A stretch of 64,000 nt of DNA from positions 1-64,000 of the forward strand of contig CALWOV010000004.1 of assembly GCA_944383275.1 (NCBI GenBank). The letters run 5' to 3'. The notes beneath the pieces were generated by a model, which was given only the letters and a program-made list of their open reading frames with translations, was not told the DNA's origin and did not search any database. The stretch comes from an uncultured Clostridia bacterium (GTDB lineage: Bacteria > Bacillota > Clostridia > Christensenellales > UBA1242). The first letter of the stretch is position 1; each line of letters opens with the position of its first letter. This document shows positions 43,488-52,393 of this stretch, piece after piece. The translations under genes and the position numbers were made by a program.

Positions 43488-43528
43488 TGATTTGCATAAA
43501 TTTATTTTTTAATCTATTAAAAATTAAT

Positions 43529-43561
43529 AAAAAAGAACTTTTGATTGATAAGTTCTTTTTT
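43529..43561. terminator. Bidirectional terminator
   Basis: AAAAAAGAACTT pairs with AAGTTCTTTTTT between two convergent genes. Confidence 0.85.
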
Positions 43562-43580
43562 AATTTTATAAATAAAGTAT

Positions 43581-45281
43581 CTAGTTAAAATACTGCTCTG
43601 CTTTAGTTAAAATAAATTTAGATATTTTTTCATATTTTTCTTCAACTTCTTGCTTTGTTTCTGCGCATATTGAAAAATATATTTTACACTTTGGCTCTGT
43701 CCCCGATGGTCTTATTGCAAAATATGAACCATCTTCAAAAACAAAACGCAAAACATCTGATTTTTCAAAATTAAAATCTTTTGTATTATTTTTATAATGT
43801 TTTTTCAATGTTAAGTAATCTTCTATAACATAAACTTCTTCATCTGCAATTTTTTTGAATAAGTTTTTTCTTAATTCTTTCATAAAGTTTGAAATTTTCA
43901 AAATTCCAGAACTGCCTTTAACATAAAAAGAATGTAGTTTGTCTATATAAAACCCATATTTTTTATAAATATTTTCTAATATATCAATTAAAGTGAAGCC
44001 TTGATTTTTATAATAACAAGCAATTTCTGAAATTAACATTGCTGATTGAATTCCATCTTTATCTCTTACTTCTGGATTTATAAGGTAACCATAAGACTCT
44101 TCATAACCCAACAAAAATTCTGCTCCATTATTATCTATTGCTTCTTGTATTTTTTCTCCAATATATTTAAAACCTGTTAAAGTTTGCTCGCACTTTATAC
44201 CATATGAATTTGCAATCTTTTCCCCTAAGGAAGATGTTACAATAGTATTATAAATTACATAATTTTTATTTAATAAATTATTTTCTTGCTTATATTTAAG
44301 AATATAATCAAGAATTATAGCACCCATTTCATTACCTGTTAAATATACTGGCTCATTATGATTATCAAAAACCACTGAGCCTACCCTATCGCTGTCTGGG
44401 TCTGTTGTTAAAACTAAATCTACATTAACTTTTGTTGCAAGTTCAATAGCTTGCTTATATGCTTTTTTATCTTCTGGATTTGGTGATTCAGTATTTTCAA
44501 AAGTTTTTGAAGGAAATGTCTGTTCTTTTACATCATAAACTTGATAGCCTTGTAAAGCGAGAACTTTCATAACAGGTTTATAGCCTGCTCCGTGTTGTGG
44601 CGAATACACTATTTTAAAATTAGTTTTATCAATATTTTTTCTTATTGCTGTATTGATTACCATTTTTATATAAGCATTTTCAACATCATCATTCAAAACT
44701 GTAATTAAATTAGAATTTACATCACATTCAACATTCAATTCATCTTCTATTTTATTTATTTCTTCTAAAATTAAATTTGTATATTTAGGAACTAATTGAC
44801 AACCATATTGATTATATATTTTATAGCCATTATATTCTTTTGGATTATGGCTTGCTGTTATAACTATTCCACCACAACATTTTAAATATCTAACAGCAAA
44901 TGATAATAAAGGTGTTGGCTGTAATGTATAAAAAATATAACTTTTTATACCCATTGCTGCAAGCACTCCTGCAGCAGCCAAAGTAAATTTATCAGCATTT
45001 TTTCTGTTATCGTGCGCAATAACTACACCAGATTGTTTTGCGTTTTCATAATTTTTTAATAAATAATTTGCATAACCTTTTGTGCACTTTTTAACCATAA
45101 TGGAATTCATTTTATTTGTGCCAGCACCCATAACTCCACGAATTCCACCTGTTCCAAACTCAATATCCTTATAAAATGCCTCGTATATCTCATTTTCATT
45201 TAATGATTTAAGTTCTTCTTTTAATTCTTTTGAAACTATATCACTATTAAGCCATTTTTCATATTTTTCTAAATAATTCAT
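43581..45281 (-). CDS. Phosphoglucomutase/phosphomannomutase
   Basis: A 566-aa alpha-D-phosphohexomutase of the PgcA type that interconverts hexose-6- and hexose-1-phosphates. The phosphoserine loop is T-A-S-H-N-P-K-E-Y-N-G-Y, the metal loop D-P-D-S-D-R, the sugar loop G-Y-E-E-S-Y-G, and the phosphate-binding loop R-P-S-G-T-E-P. It would supply glucose-1-phosphate to the GalU-like enzyme at 4374. AAAGG precedes the ATG. Confidence 0.94.
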   Translation of the reverse strand: MNYLEKYEKWLNSDIVSKELKEELKSLNENEIYEAFYKDIEFGTGGIRGVMGAGTNKMNSIMVKKCTKGYANYLLKNYENAKQSGVVIAHDNRKNADKFTLAAAGVLAAMGIKSYIFYTLQPTPLLSFAVRYLKCCGGIVITASHNPKEYNGYKIYNQYGCQLVPKYTNLILEEINKIEDELNVECDVNSNLITVLNDDVENAYIKMVINTAIRKNIDKTNFKIVYSPQHGAGYKPVMKVLALQGYQVYDVKEQTFPSKTFENTESPNPEDKKAYKQAIELATKVNVDLVLTTDPDSDRVGSVVFDNHNEPVYLTGNEMGAIILDYILKYKQENNLLNKNYVIYNTIVTSSLGEKIANSYGIKCEQTLTGFKYIGEKIQEAIDNNGAEFLLGYEESYGYLINPEVRDKDGIQSAMLISEIACYYKNQGFTLIDILENIYKKYGFYIDKLHSFYVKGSSGILKISNFMKELRKNLFKKIADEEVYVIEDYLTLKKHYKNNTKDFNFEKSDVLRFVFEDGSYFAIRPSGTEPKCKIYFSICAETKQEVEEKYEKISKFILTKAEQYFN

Positions 45282-45484
45282 ATTATTTACCTTTTATTAA
45301 TTACAATTTATATTTTAGCATAAATAAAAAAATAACTCAATGATATAAAAAAAAATAAATAAAATAATTAATTTAAAAACATAATTTTAAAAATATATTC
45401 TACTGTTAAAACAAAAATGTATTATTAAAATTTAACTATTTTAGATTTTATATCTAAAAAATTACAAATACTTATTTATAACAA

Positions 45485-45510
45485 AAAACCAAGGTATATA
45501 CCTTGGTTTT
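45485..45510 (-). terminator. Terminator of the tRNA operon
   Basis: A perfect 26-bp palindrome (AAAACCAAGG...CCTTGGTTTT) immediately after tRNA-Tyr in transcription order. Confidence 0.8.
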
Positions 45511-45511
45511 A

Positions 45512-45597
45512 TGGTGGGCAGTGGTGGATTCGAACCACCGAAGTCTCCCGACAACAGATTTACAGTCTGCTCCATTTGGCCGCTCTGGAAACTGCCC
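45512..45597 (-). tRNA. tRNA-Tyr (GTA)
   Basis: Complement shows a long variable arm, anticodon stem CAGA with loop CTGTAAA (anticodon GTA), the T arm GGTTCGAATCC and an encoded CCA. Confidence 0.95.
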
Positions 45598-45600
45598 CTA

Positions 45601-45676
45601 TGGAGCTGGCGAAAGGAATTGAACCTTCAACCTGCTGATTACAAGTCAGCTGCTCTGCCAATTGAGCTACGCCAGC
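45601..45676 (-). tRNA. tRNA-Thr (TGT)
   Basis: Acceptor GCTGGCG/CGCCAGC, anticodon loop CTTGTAA (TGT), encoded CCA. Confidence 0.95.
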
Positions 45677-45820
45677 ATATTAGGTGTTGCCACCCTTTTT
45701 CAATATTATATTGAAATATATTTAAACAATAATTTCTTATTGTTATAAGCCTTTTTCTTAACGCAATAACTTAATTTTGCGCACTGTTAAAGGCACTAGT
45801 GTGCTGAACTAAGTCAGCGT
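45677..45820 (-). other. Spacer inside the tRNA operon with small hairpins
   Basis: Three small inverted repeats: TTTCAATA/TATTGAAA (about 45698-45716), AACAATAA/TTATTGTT (about 45725-45744) and GCTGA/TCAGC near 45803-45818. They may be processing sites between tRNA-Phe and tRNA-Thr. No RNA gene is recognised. Confidence 0.4.
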
Positions 45821-45896
45821 TGGTGCCCCAGGCGGGACTTGAACCCGCGACACATGGATTTTCAGTCCAATGCTCTACCAACTGAGCTACCGGGGC
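45821..45896 (-). tRNA. tRNA-Phe (GAA)
   Basis: Acceptor GCCCCGG with CTGGGGC, anticodon loop CTGAAAA (GAA), encoded CCA. Confidence 0.95.
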
Positions 45897-45907
45897 GCAC
45901 AAAAAAA

Positions 45908-45984
45908 TGGTGGGACTTCAAGGACTCGAACCTTGGACCGATCGGTTATGAGCCGATTGCTCTAACCAACTGAGCTAAAGTCCC
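45908..45984 (-). tRNA. tRNA with anticodon CAT (Met or Ile2)
   Basis: Acceptor GGGACTT/AAGTCCC, anticodon loop CTCATAA, encoded CCA. It is not the initiator type, because the first acceptor pair is a normal G-C. It could be elongator tRNA-Met or the Ile2 tRNA whose C34 becomes lysidine. The anticodon cannot separate the two. Confidence 0.9.
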
Positions 45985-46013
45985 ATAGCATTTCTTTGTA
46001 AAAACAAAGAAAC

Positions 46014-46090
46014 TGGCGACCTAGAAGGGTCTCGAACCCTCGACCTCTACCGTGACAGGGTAGCGCTCTAACCAACTGAGCTACTAGGCC
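46014..46090 (-). tRNA. tRNA-Asp (GTC)
   Basis: Acceptor GGCCTAG with CTAGGTC (one wobble), anticodon loop CTGTCAC (GTC), encoded CCA. Confidence 0.95.
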
Positions 46091-46121
46091 ACATAAAAAG
46101 TTATATCTCTGCCCAAGGCAG

Positions 46122-46198
46122 TGGTCGGGGTGGAGGGACTCGAACCCCCGACCCCTTGATCCCAAATCAAGTGCGCTAGCCAACTGCGCTACACCCCG
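46122..46198 (-). tRNA. tRNA-Pro (TGG)
   Basis: Acceptor CGGGGTG/CACCCCG, anticodon loop TTTGGGA (TGG), encoded CCA. First gene of the tRNA operon. Confidence 0.95.
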
Positions 46199-46227
46199 AC
46201 AGTGATTTAAAGCGATATAACAACTTA

Positions 46228-46256
46228 ATAATACATTATTTTTTAACATTTGTCAA
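46228..46256 (-). promoter_or_regulatory. Promoter of the six-tRNA operon
   Basis: Consensus TTGACA (46251-46256), a 17-bp spacer and TATTAT (46228-46233), about 30 nt ahead of tRNA-Pro. Confidence 0.85.
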
Positions 46257-46400
46257 CAAATTTTTAAAAAAAATTAAAATTATTACAAAAGATTTTTTAT
46301 GCAAAAAATATAACTTTTTATGTTAAAAATTTTTTTATAAATTAAATGCTGATATATCACTTTAAATTTAAAAACAGCTTAATTAAATACTTTTAACTCA

Positions 46401-47648
46401 TCACATATCATCTAAAGGAGATATTTCATCATCTGCATCAAAATAGTTTATGAAATCTTTATCTAAAGTGTTAGCAGTTCTTAAAGCATAGAAGCCATAT
46501 TTTTCTCTCATTTTATCCATTATTTTACTTAACTCTTTTTTCTTTTGATGTGATTTGTCATCAAATAATGTTATTTGTTCCACAACATTTTCACAATTCC
46601 TTAAACTACAAACAGACACCCTTATTGCTCTTATAGAAAGATTATCTAATTTCCAATGTTTTTTAAACATATTTAAAGCAATTTCGGCAATTTCTGTTGC
46701 AACATTTGTATAATACGAAATACTTTCTGAATAGCCACGCCATTCAAAACTAGAACTTTTCATTGAAAAATGAATGCATTTCCCTTCCAGATTTTTTTGT
46801 CTAAGCCTGAATGCAACTTTTTCACTTAATAGATAAATTAATGAAATAATATCCCCTTCTGTTGTTAAATCTTTAGATGTCGTCATTCCATTTCCAACGC
46901 TTTTTTGTTGCACAATTCCATCGGCAAGTTCAACTGCCGTTTCATCTTCACCTCGAGCAATTGCACTCATTTTTAAACCATTTATGCCAAAGTGTTGCTT
47001 TAAAAGCATTGGATCAGTAAAGGCTAAATCTTTTATTGTATGAATATTAAGTTTTTGCAATTTCTCCCAACTTCGTTTTCCAATCATTAAAAGAACATTT
47101 GCTGGCATATCCCAAATAAGTTGTTTAAAATTATTTCTATCAATTACCGTTGTTGCATTAGGTTTTTTTAAATCACTTCCCAACTTTGCAAAATATTTAT
47201 TAAACGACACCCCAACAGAAATAGTTAAACCACCTGTTTCCTCATATACAATATGTCTAAGTTTATCAGCAACTTCCCTGCCACTTCCAAACAAGTGTGC
47301 AGTTTCTGTTAAATCTATCCAACACTCGTCAGGTCCAAAACTTTCTACTCTATCGGAAAATCTTTTATATATATTTTTTATTTTTTCACTGTATTCTTGA
47401 TAAATTGCGTGCTGTGGTGGCAAGCAAATAAGATTAGGGCACAAGCGTTTTGCTTCCCAAATTACATGCCCTGTTTTTATTCCCATTTCTTTTGCTATTT
47501 GATTTTTTGCTAATATAACACCGTGTCGCATTCTTGGATTTCCAGCAACAGCAACAGGCATTGTTTTTAACTTTGGGTTTAAAACGCATTCTACTGATGC
47601 ATAAAAATTATTAACATCACAATGTAAAATAATTCTTTCTTTTTTCAT
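46401..47648 (-). CDS. dinB: Y-family DNA polymerase IV
   Basis: A 415-aa translesion polymerase. The first motif is H-C-D-V-N-N-F-Y-A-S-V-E, and the catalytic acidic pair lies in F-G-P-D-E-C-W-I-D. The usual Ser-Ile before the Asp-Glu is Gly-Pro here, as in some Firmicute DinB-like proteins. G-V-S-F-N-K-Y-F-A-K-L-G-S-D-L-K-K-P follows. A little-finger domain fills the C-terminal third. GGGG precedes the ATG. Confidence 0.93.
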   Translation of the reverse strand: MKKERIILHCDVNNFYASVECVLNPKLKTMPVAVAGNPRMRHGVILAKNQIAKEMGIKTGHVIWEAKRLCPNLICLPPQHAIYQEYSEKIKNIYKRFSDRVESFGPDECWIDLTETAHLFGSGREVADKLRHIVYEETGGLTISVGVSFNKYFAKLGSDLKKPNATTVIDRNNFKQLIWDMPANVLLMIGKRSWEKLQKLNIHTIKDLAFTDPMLLKQHFGINGLKMSAIARGEDETAVELADGIVQQKSVGNGMTTSKDLTTEGDIISLIYLLSEKVAFRLRQKNLEGKCIHFSMKSSSFEWRGYSESISYYTNVATEIAEIALNMFKKHWKLDNLSIRAIRVSVCSLRNCENVVEQITLFDDKSHQKKKELSKIMDKMREKYGFYALRTANTLDKDFINYFDADDEISPLDDM

Positions 47649-47678
47649 ATATCCCCTTAAAAACTAAAGTTAAAAAAT

Positions 47679-47721
47679 GTTCATATGTTCTAATTATAGC
47701 ATAAGAAAATTAAGATGTCTA
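47679..47721 (-). promoter_or_regulatory. dinB promoter with an SOS-box-like site
   Basis: TAGACA (47716-47721), a 17-bp spacer and TATAAT (47693-47698). At the start point lies GAAC-ATAT-GAAC (47679-47690), two LexA-type half sites with the right spacing but in direct rather than inverted order. A LexA link is possible, not shown. Confidence 0.45.
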
Positions 47722-48528
47722 TATTTTAGTTAAAATTATTAAAACAAATATTAACTTAAATAAAAAGATATTTTATAAAATTTACTTTAATTTTTATATT
47801 AGTTTTGACTAAATGGTTTTTAGCAATTTTATAGATTATTATTAAATAAGTAATAGCTTTTATTTGGTTTTAATAATAAAAATAATAAATTAATAATAAA
47901 TTAAAAAAAGTTAAAAATATTGCTATAAAAAAATAACAATTTTTAACCAAGTTAAAAATTGTTATTTCGTGTTATATGAAGTTTTATTTTTAAGTGTTAA
48001 TAAGAATTTACAAGCAAAATTGCTATCTATTCAAACTGAGGTGGTAAAAATTAAAATATTTATTGTAAAACATTTTTATTTTACAGAAAATTGCAATAAA
48101 TTAAAATTTATATCATACTGTTTATACTATAAAAGTTTACTTTTATATTTACATAAACAGCTCAAAATTTAAGTTGTGTTACTAAAAATTTAAAAATTAA
48201 AATTTTTACGACATTTAATTTATGTTATCGGAAGTTTTGTCTGAATGCACACGAAGCAAAGCGAGTGTATATTCAAGCAAAACTGATGTTAATTCAAACA
48301 GTGTTGCCGTTGGGACAACGGATTTGCGTTTAGCAAATTGGTTTGCGAACATCGTGAGCAAAACAACATCACATAGTTTATGTTATCGGAAGTCGAACCA
48401 AGCACAAATTAGTAGTATGTGAGTGAGACTGATGTTCATTCAAACTGTGATGGTGGGCAAAGCACGCAAATTCGTTAGAATTTATTAAAATTTTATGTTA
48501 GTAAAATTTTAACATCGCATAGTTTATA
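47722..48528. repeat. Noncoding region with three diverged repeat units
   Basis: Three copies of a unit are recognisable. Each begins TGTTAT(A/C)(T/G)GAAGT and contains (A)CTGATGTT(A/C)ATTCAAAC(A/T)GTG or a decayed form of it. They begin at about 47970, 48221 and 48381. The last two are about 160 bp apart and share TTTATGTTATCGGAAGT, ACTGATGTT...ATTCAAAC and a CA(T/A)CACATAG / CATCGCATAG end. Inside unit 2 are hairpins CCGTTG-GGA-CAACGG and GCAAA-TTGG-TTTGC. No coding frame is convincing. It is richer in GC than other gaps. Confidence 0.6.
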
Positions 48529-49188
48529 TTAATGGTTTTCTGCTTTGGTCCAATCAATAATTTTAATTTTACCAATTAATGGCAATGGCTCTGCCTTTCC
48601 ATCTGATGCATTACAAATGCCAAGAATGGTATATATAACACACACAGCAAATGAAACAATCAGCAATATTAACCCTAATGGTTGCCAAACAAAAATTAAA
48701 GCAATAGAAATTATGTAAGCACTTATGGCAAAAATAAACAAAACTAGACCTTGATTGCAATGATACATTGCAAATTTTTCGTTTCTGTTCCAACAAAAAG
48801 GAATAAAAAACAGAATATAAGCAAGTGCCGCTGTAAGTTGGATTGTTGGCTTAGATGCATTTATGTAATCATATTTTAAATCAGCATTAAATTGTGGGTC
48901 ATCTGCCCTTTCATATTTAACTTTTGCAACAGTTTGGGTTTCTGTTTTTGGTGCGTTTTTTCTAGATTTTGCAATTGTTTTATTTGCCGTTGTTTTTCGT
49001 GTGGTTGTTTTTCGAGTAGTTGTTTTTGTTGCCGATTTTTTTGCAGTTGAAGATACAGTTTTTTTAGCTGCAGTTGTTTTTGCAACAACTTTTTTGTTGG
49101 TTGCAGAAGCGCTTGTTTTTTCAGATTGTGCTTTAGTTGAAGTTTTGGCTTTTACGCTGTTTTCGTCAACTTTCTTCCTTTCTGCCAT
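48529..49188 (-). CDS. Membrane protein with a histone-H1-like Lys/Thr/Ala tail
   Basis: A 219-aa protein. Residues 1-85 are almost entirely Lys, Ala, Thr, Ser and Arg with repeats such as A-A-K-K-T, T-T-R-K-T-T and T-A-N-K-T, like histone H1 or bacterial HU tails. Residues 115-210 form a DUF4870-like domain with three membrane helices (K-F-A-M-Y-H-C-N-Q-G-L-V-L-F-I-F and P-L-P-L-I-G-K-I-K). The basic tail should lie in the cytoplasm and could bind DNA, RNA or acidic lipids. GGGG precedes the ATG. Confidence 0.8.
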   Translation of the reverse strand: MAERKKVDENSVKAKTSTKAQSEKTSASATNKKVVAKTTAAKKTVSSTAKKSATKTTTRKTTTRKTTANKTIAKSRKNAPKTETQTVAKVKYERADDPQFNADLKYDYINASKPTIQLTAALAYILFFIPFCWNRNEKFAMYHCNQGLVLFIFAISAYIISIALIFVWQPLGLILLIVSFAVCVIYTILGICNASDGKAEPLPLIGKIKIIDWTKAENH

Positions 49189-49305
49189 ATTTCCCCCTTA
49201 TTTTATTATAAAAATCACTTTAAAATAAGTTTATTATATCAATAAAAAAAAAGCAAACATTTTAACTATGTTTTGATTAAAATGTTTGCGCAAAATTATA
49301 AAAAT

Positions 49306-49860
49306 TTAATTTAATTTAACAATAGAAAGTGCAGTGTTAGAGAAGTTTGTTGATAAAGCACCTGTATTTCTTAATGAAACAGTTTGAGCAAAACCCAATA
49401 CTACAACAGCTGTTCCAGAAAGATTAACTGTGCTTCCTGCAGTTGCTGTTTGTGTAGATGTTTGCCCTGCATAGCTTACACCATTTACAAATAATGCAAC
49501 CGAAGCACTTGTTCCACCAGCAGGAACAACTGCATCTGTATTATAAGAAATTATATAAGTTCCTGGTTGCAATGTTGCAGATGATGAACCTGCAATTTTA
49601 GAAATGTCTGTTCCATTTAAAACAACATTAGAAGCTAGTGGAATGTCTGCATTACTTGCAACTGCTTGTGATGCTACATTAACAAAATAACCTTGACTTG
49701 AAGCAAATGCTGAACCTGTTGGACCTGTAGGGCCTGTTGGTCCTGTAAAACCAGTTGGACCACGAGGACCTGTTGGGCCTGTTGAGCCTTGAACAAAAAT
49801 AGGTGCTTGCCTTATAACATTCCATCTGCAACAGTTGTTTCTATTACAACAATTACACAT
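49306..49860 (-). CDS. Collagen-like spore-surface protein
   Basis: A 184-aa protein with a Cys-rich N-terminus (M-C-N-C-C-N-R-N-N-C-C). Eight Gly-X-Y triplets, mostly G-P-T, follow at about residues 26-50. A C-terminal beta-rich domain of about 130 residues resembles the trimerisation head of BclA-type exosporium proteins. It probably forms filaments on the spore surface. AGGAGG precedes the ATG. Confidence 0.85.
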   Translation of the reverse strand: MCNCCNRNNCCRWNVIRQAPIFVQGSTGPTGPRGPTGFTGPTGPTGPTGSAFASSQGYFVNVASQAVASNADIPLASNVVLNGTDISKIAGSSSATLQPGTYIISYNTDAVVPAGGTSASVALFVNGVSYAGQTSTQTATAGSTVNLSGTAVVVLGFAQTVSLRNTGALSTNFSNTALSIVKLN

Positions 49861-50295
49861 AAAAATTTTTCCTCCTTTGAAAAAGCAATATTTTAAGTTA
49901 GGAATTTTAAATTAAAAACTATCAGTTTAATTTATACGCTAATAATTTACTAACTATTTATTTTGTATTTTTTATACAAGTTGTTAAAAATTTAACTAAA
50001 CATGATAATTAAACACAAAATACTAAATGAAAATATAAATAAAATTAGTATTAAATAACTTTAAACTGTTACTTATCTTAAATTCTGTCTTAATAGTTAT
50101 AATCAATAAAAATTTATTTTTATAAACAAATAAATTTAAACGATAAACACAAAACCACATAAACTAAATTTAACATAAATTCTATAGTTTAAAATATATT
50201 TAGATAAATAAATTTACATTTTTTAAATTCCTAAAATCAAAATATTCCTTATAGCAGTTTATTCAACTTTTAAATTTTATGTGCTATGTTAAAAT
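49861..50295. other. AT-rich gap
   Basis: No gene seen. It separates the collagen-like gene from the terminator of the next gene. Confidence 0.55.
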
Positions 50296-50322
50296 AAAAA
50301 AGACTCTGGATAGAGCCTTTTT
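50296..50322 (-). terminator. Terminator after the 50334 gene
   Basis: In the minus-strand RNA AAAAAGGCTCT pairs with AGAGTCTTTTT through one G-U and is followed by more T. Confidence 0.8.
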
Positions 50323-50333
50323 CCAATATATAA

Positions 50334-51926
50334 TTAAGCTTGCCGTTGAGTTTGGTTTGATGTAGAACTTGAACTTTCTTGAGCTCGCCCATTCAAATAA
50401 TCGCTCCAACCTTGTTGAGTTTCTTTTTTAGTTGCAGCTTCAGTTTTTTTAGCGACTTTTTCTTTTGCTTTTTTTAATGCTTCTGCACCTTTATTAATTT
50501 CATTTATCCAATCTTTCATTTGCAATTGTTGAGCATTTGTTAATTTATTATTTAAATTGTTTTTAGCATAATAATCCATCATACCTTGTTGAACATCTGC
50601 ACGACCAAAAAGTTCAGCCAAGTTTCCCATCATTTCCCAATTATCTTTATTTTTCATTACATCTGAAATGCTGCTCTTTAACATTACATCATTAACTAAT
50701 ATTTTATAAAAGTTATTTGTTTTATTAGTAATGTTTTTAGTATCAACAACTGCATTTCTACTTGATAAAATATATTTACGAACTTCATTCTTTTGTTCTT
50801 CGGTTAAATTATTATCTTTACTAATTTTATTGTATTCTTCAACTAAATTAAAGGTTTGTCCTTTATTTTCTAATTCTTTATAACCATTTATAATATGTGT
50901 TGCTTTTAAATCTTCCGTTGCTTCTTGACCATAATTTCTTGTTTCTCCAGCTTTTGTTTGACCAATAGTTGGTATAATGCCATCTTTATTGTAGGTTTGT
51001 TGATTAATTTTACTTTGCAAATTATAAGAAGAAGTTTCATCAACATGTCCAGCAGCTTCTCTTGCTTCTTTTGTTACTTCAGAATCTGGCAATTTAAAAT
51101 CTTTACGAATTTGGTCGGTATAATTCATTATAGAACTACCAATATTAGCAGCACCTTGATACATTTTTGTTACATCATAATTTTTTCTACTGAAATAGTG
51201 ATTAGTATATCTATCTAAAACGCCACCAACTCGTCCCCTTGCACTGTTAACTTTTCCAACAACGCCCTTACCAAAAATAGAATTTTCATCTGCAGGACCA
51301 TTGTGTGCCAAATAAGCAAATTTCCCCTTGTTTGCTAAAAGATTTAATTTACCAGCTTTTCTCTCTAAATGTTTTAAATCTTTATCAAAATTTTGCATTA
51401 ATTTAGTATATTGCTTTTCATAGTTTTTGTATTGAGAACTGTTTGGGTCAAGTTGAGCCATAGCATTTTTTATATCTTCAAGCCTGTGTTTATATAAATC
51501 AGTTGTTTGGTCTATATTTTTCATTACTTTTTGCATTCTATATGAAAGAACTGTTGGGTCTGTTCCACGAAGACCAAATGCACCAACAACAGTTCTCCAT
51601 GTGGTAGCACCACCAATTGCACCACCAGCAACAGCACCAATAACTGCAGGAACAAGTGCGATACCACCTGTTGCAATTGCCGAAACTCCAATTCCAAGTG
51701 CGGCAAGCGCAACAGGGGTTGCTATCCCCATTGCTGCCTTTCTTCTTAACTGAGCAGCAGCTTCTTTCCCGGCTTCATTTACCATTTCATTTGGGCTAAG
51801 TTTAATACGTTCATCCATTGAAAGCCCACTTTGTTCTGCCATTCTTTTTAGCCATTCTTGATACCAAGCATCATAAGTCATACCACAATCTTTTGTCCAT
51901 TCTAGAGGAAATTCTCTTTCAGCCAT
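50334..51926 (-). CDS. Unknown large protein with a Gly/Ala-rich hydrophobic hairpin
   Basis: A 530-aa protein. After a soluble N-terminus (1-62) come two adjacent Gly/Ala-rich hydrophobic stretches at about 65-85 and 88-108 (A-V-I-G-A-V-A-G-G-A-I-G-G). Long charged helices follow to about 210 and a mixed polar region to about 500. The last 20 residues are Ser/Gln-rich and end Q-T-Q-R-Q-A. It is built like the protein at 52394: hydrophobic pair near the N-terminus, helical body, Gln-containing end. AGGAG precedes the ATG. Family unknown. Confidence 0.75.
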   Translation of the reverse strand: MAEREFPLEWTKDCGMTYDAWYQEWLKRMAEQSGLSMDERIKLSPNEMVNEAGKEAAAQLRRKAAMGIATPVALAALGIGVSAIATGGIALVPAVIGAVAGGAIGGATTWRTVVGAFGLRGTDPTVLSYRMQKVMKNIDQTTDLYKHRLEDIKNAMAQLDPNSSQYKNYEKQYTKLMQNFDKDLKHLERKAGKLNLLANKGKFAYLAHNGPADENSIFGKGVVGKVNSARGRVGGVLDRYTNHYFSRKNYDVTKMYQGAANIGSSIMNYTDQIRKDFKLPDSEVTKEAREAAGHVDETSSYNLQSKINQQTYNKDGIIPTIGQTKAGETRNYGQEATEDLKATHIINGYKELENKGQTFNLVEEYNKISKDNNLTEEQKNEVRKYILSSRNAVVDTKNITNKTNNFYKILVNDVMLKSSISDVMKNKDNWEMMGNLAELFGRADVQQGMMDYYAKNNLNNKLTNAQQLQMKDWINEINKGAEALKKAKEKVAKKTEAATKKETQQGWSDYLNGRAQESSSSTSNQTQRQA

Positions 51927-52363
51927 ATATAAATTCTCCTTTAATTTTATCTATATATATTATACCACATTTTGCAATATAAATCAACATTTTACCCTAA
52001 ATAACGCCACTTTTAACAACAAAATATGACATATATTATTACCTTTATATTACAAAATACTTTATTTTTTTGCAAATATTTTAAGCATATTTTTATTATT
52101 TTTTACAAATTTTTAAAAATTATTTTATATTTTTATTTAATGTTAGCATTTTATCTTTAAATTAATATTTTAAAAGGTTAAAAATTATCAATTTGGAAAT
52201 AGTAAATATTAGTAATATTTTTTTATAATTAAATGTTAATTTTATAATTTTAAAGTTTGTTTAAGTAAATGATAAAATTTAAAAAGAAACACTTACTTAT
52301 TGCATTTATATTGAATTATTTGTTATATATTCTTATGCAAAAATTATTAAAATTTAAAAATAA
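51927..52363. other. AT-rich gap
   Basis: No gene seen between the two large unknown genes except the terminator at its far end. Confidence 0.55.
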
Positions 52364-52389
52364 AAAAGAGTATGAATTCATACTCTTTT
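52364..52389 (-). terminator. Terminator after the 52394 gene
   Basis: A perfect palindrome AAAAGAGTATGAATTC and complement, with Ts. Confidence 0.85.
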
Positions 52390-52393
52390 AAAA

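Noticed and set aside
45511..46249. Open frames of 67 and 95 codons across the tRNA cluster
   Set aside because: They lie over six well-formed tRNA genes and have no ribosome-binding site or family resemblance.
46401..47648. DinB also ends in Met (Asp-Asp-Met)
   Set aside because: The residue before is Asp, not Gln, and the protein is a conserved polymerase, so it is not a member of the tail set.
48222..48422. Short open frame inside the repeat units, ending in Met
   Set aside because: It coincides with the repeat structure, lacks a ribosome-binding site and is not counted among the Gln-Met proteins.
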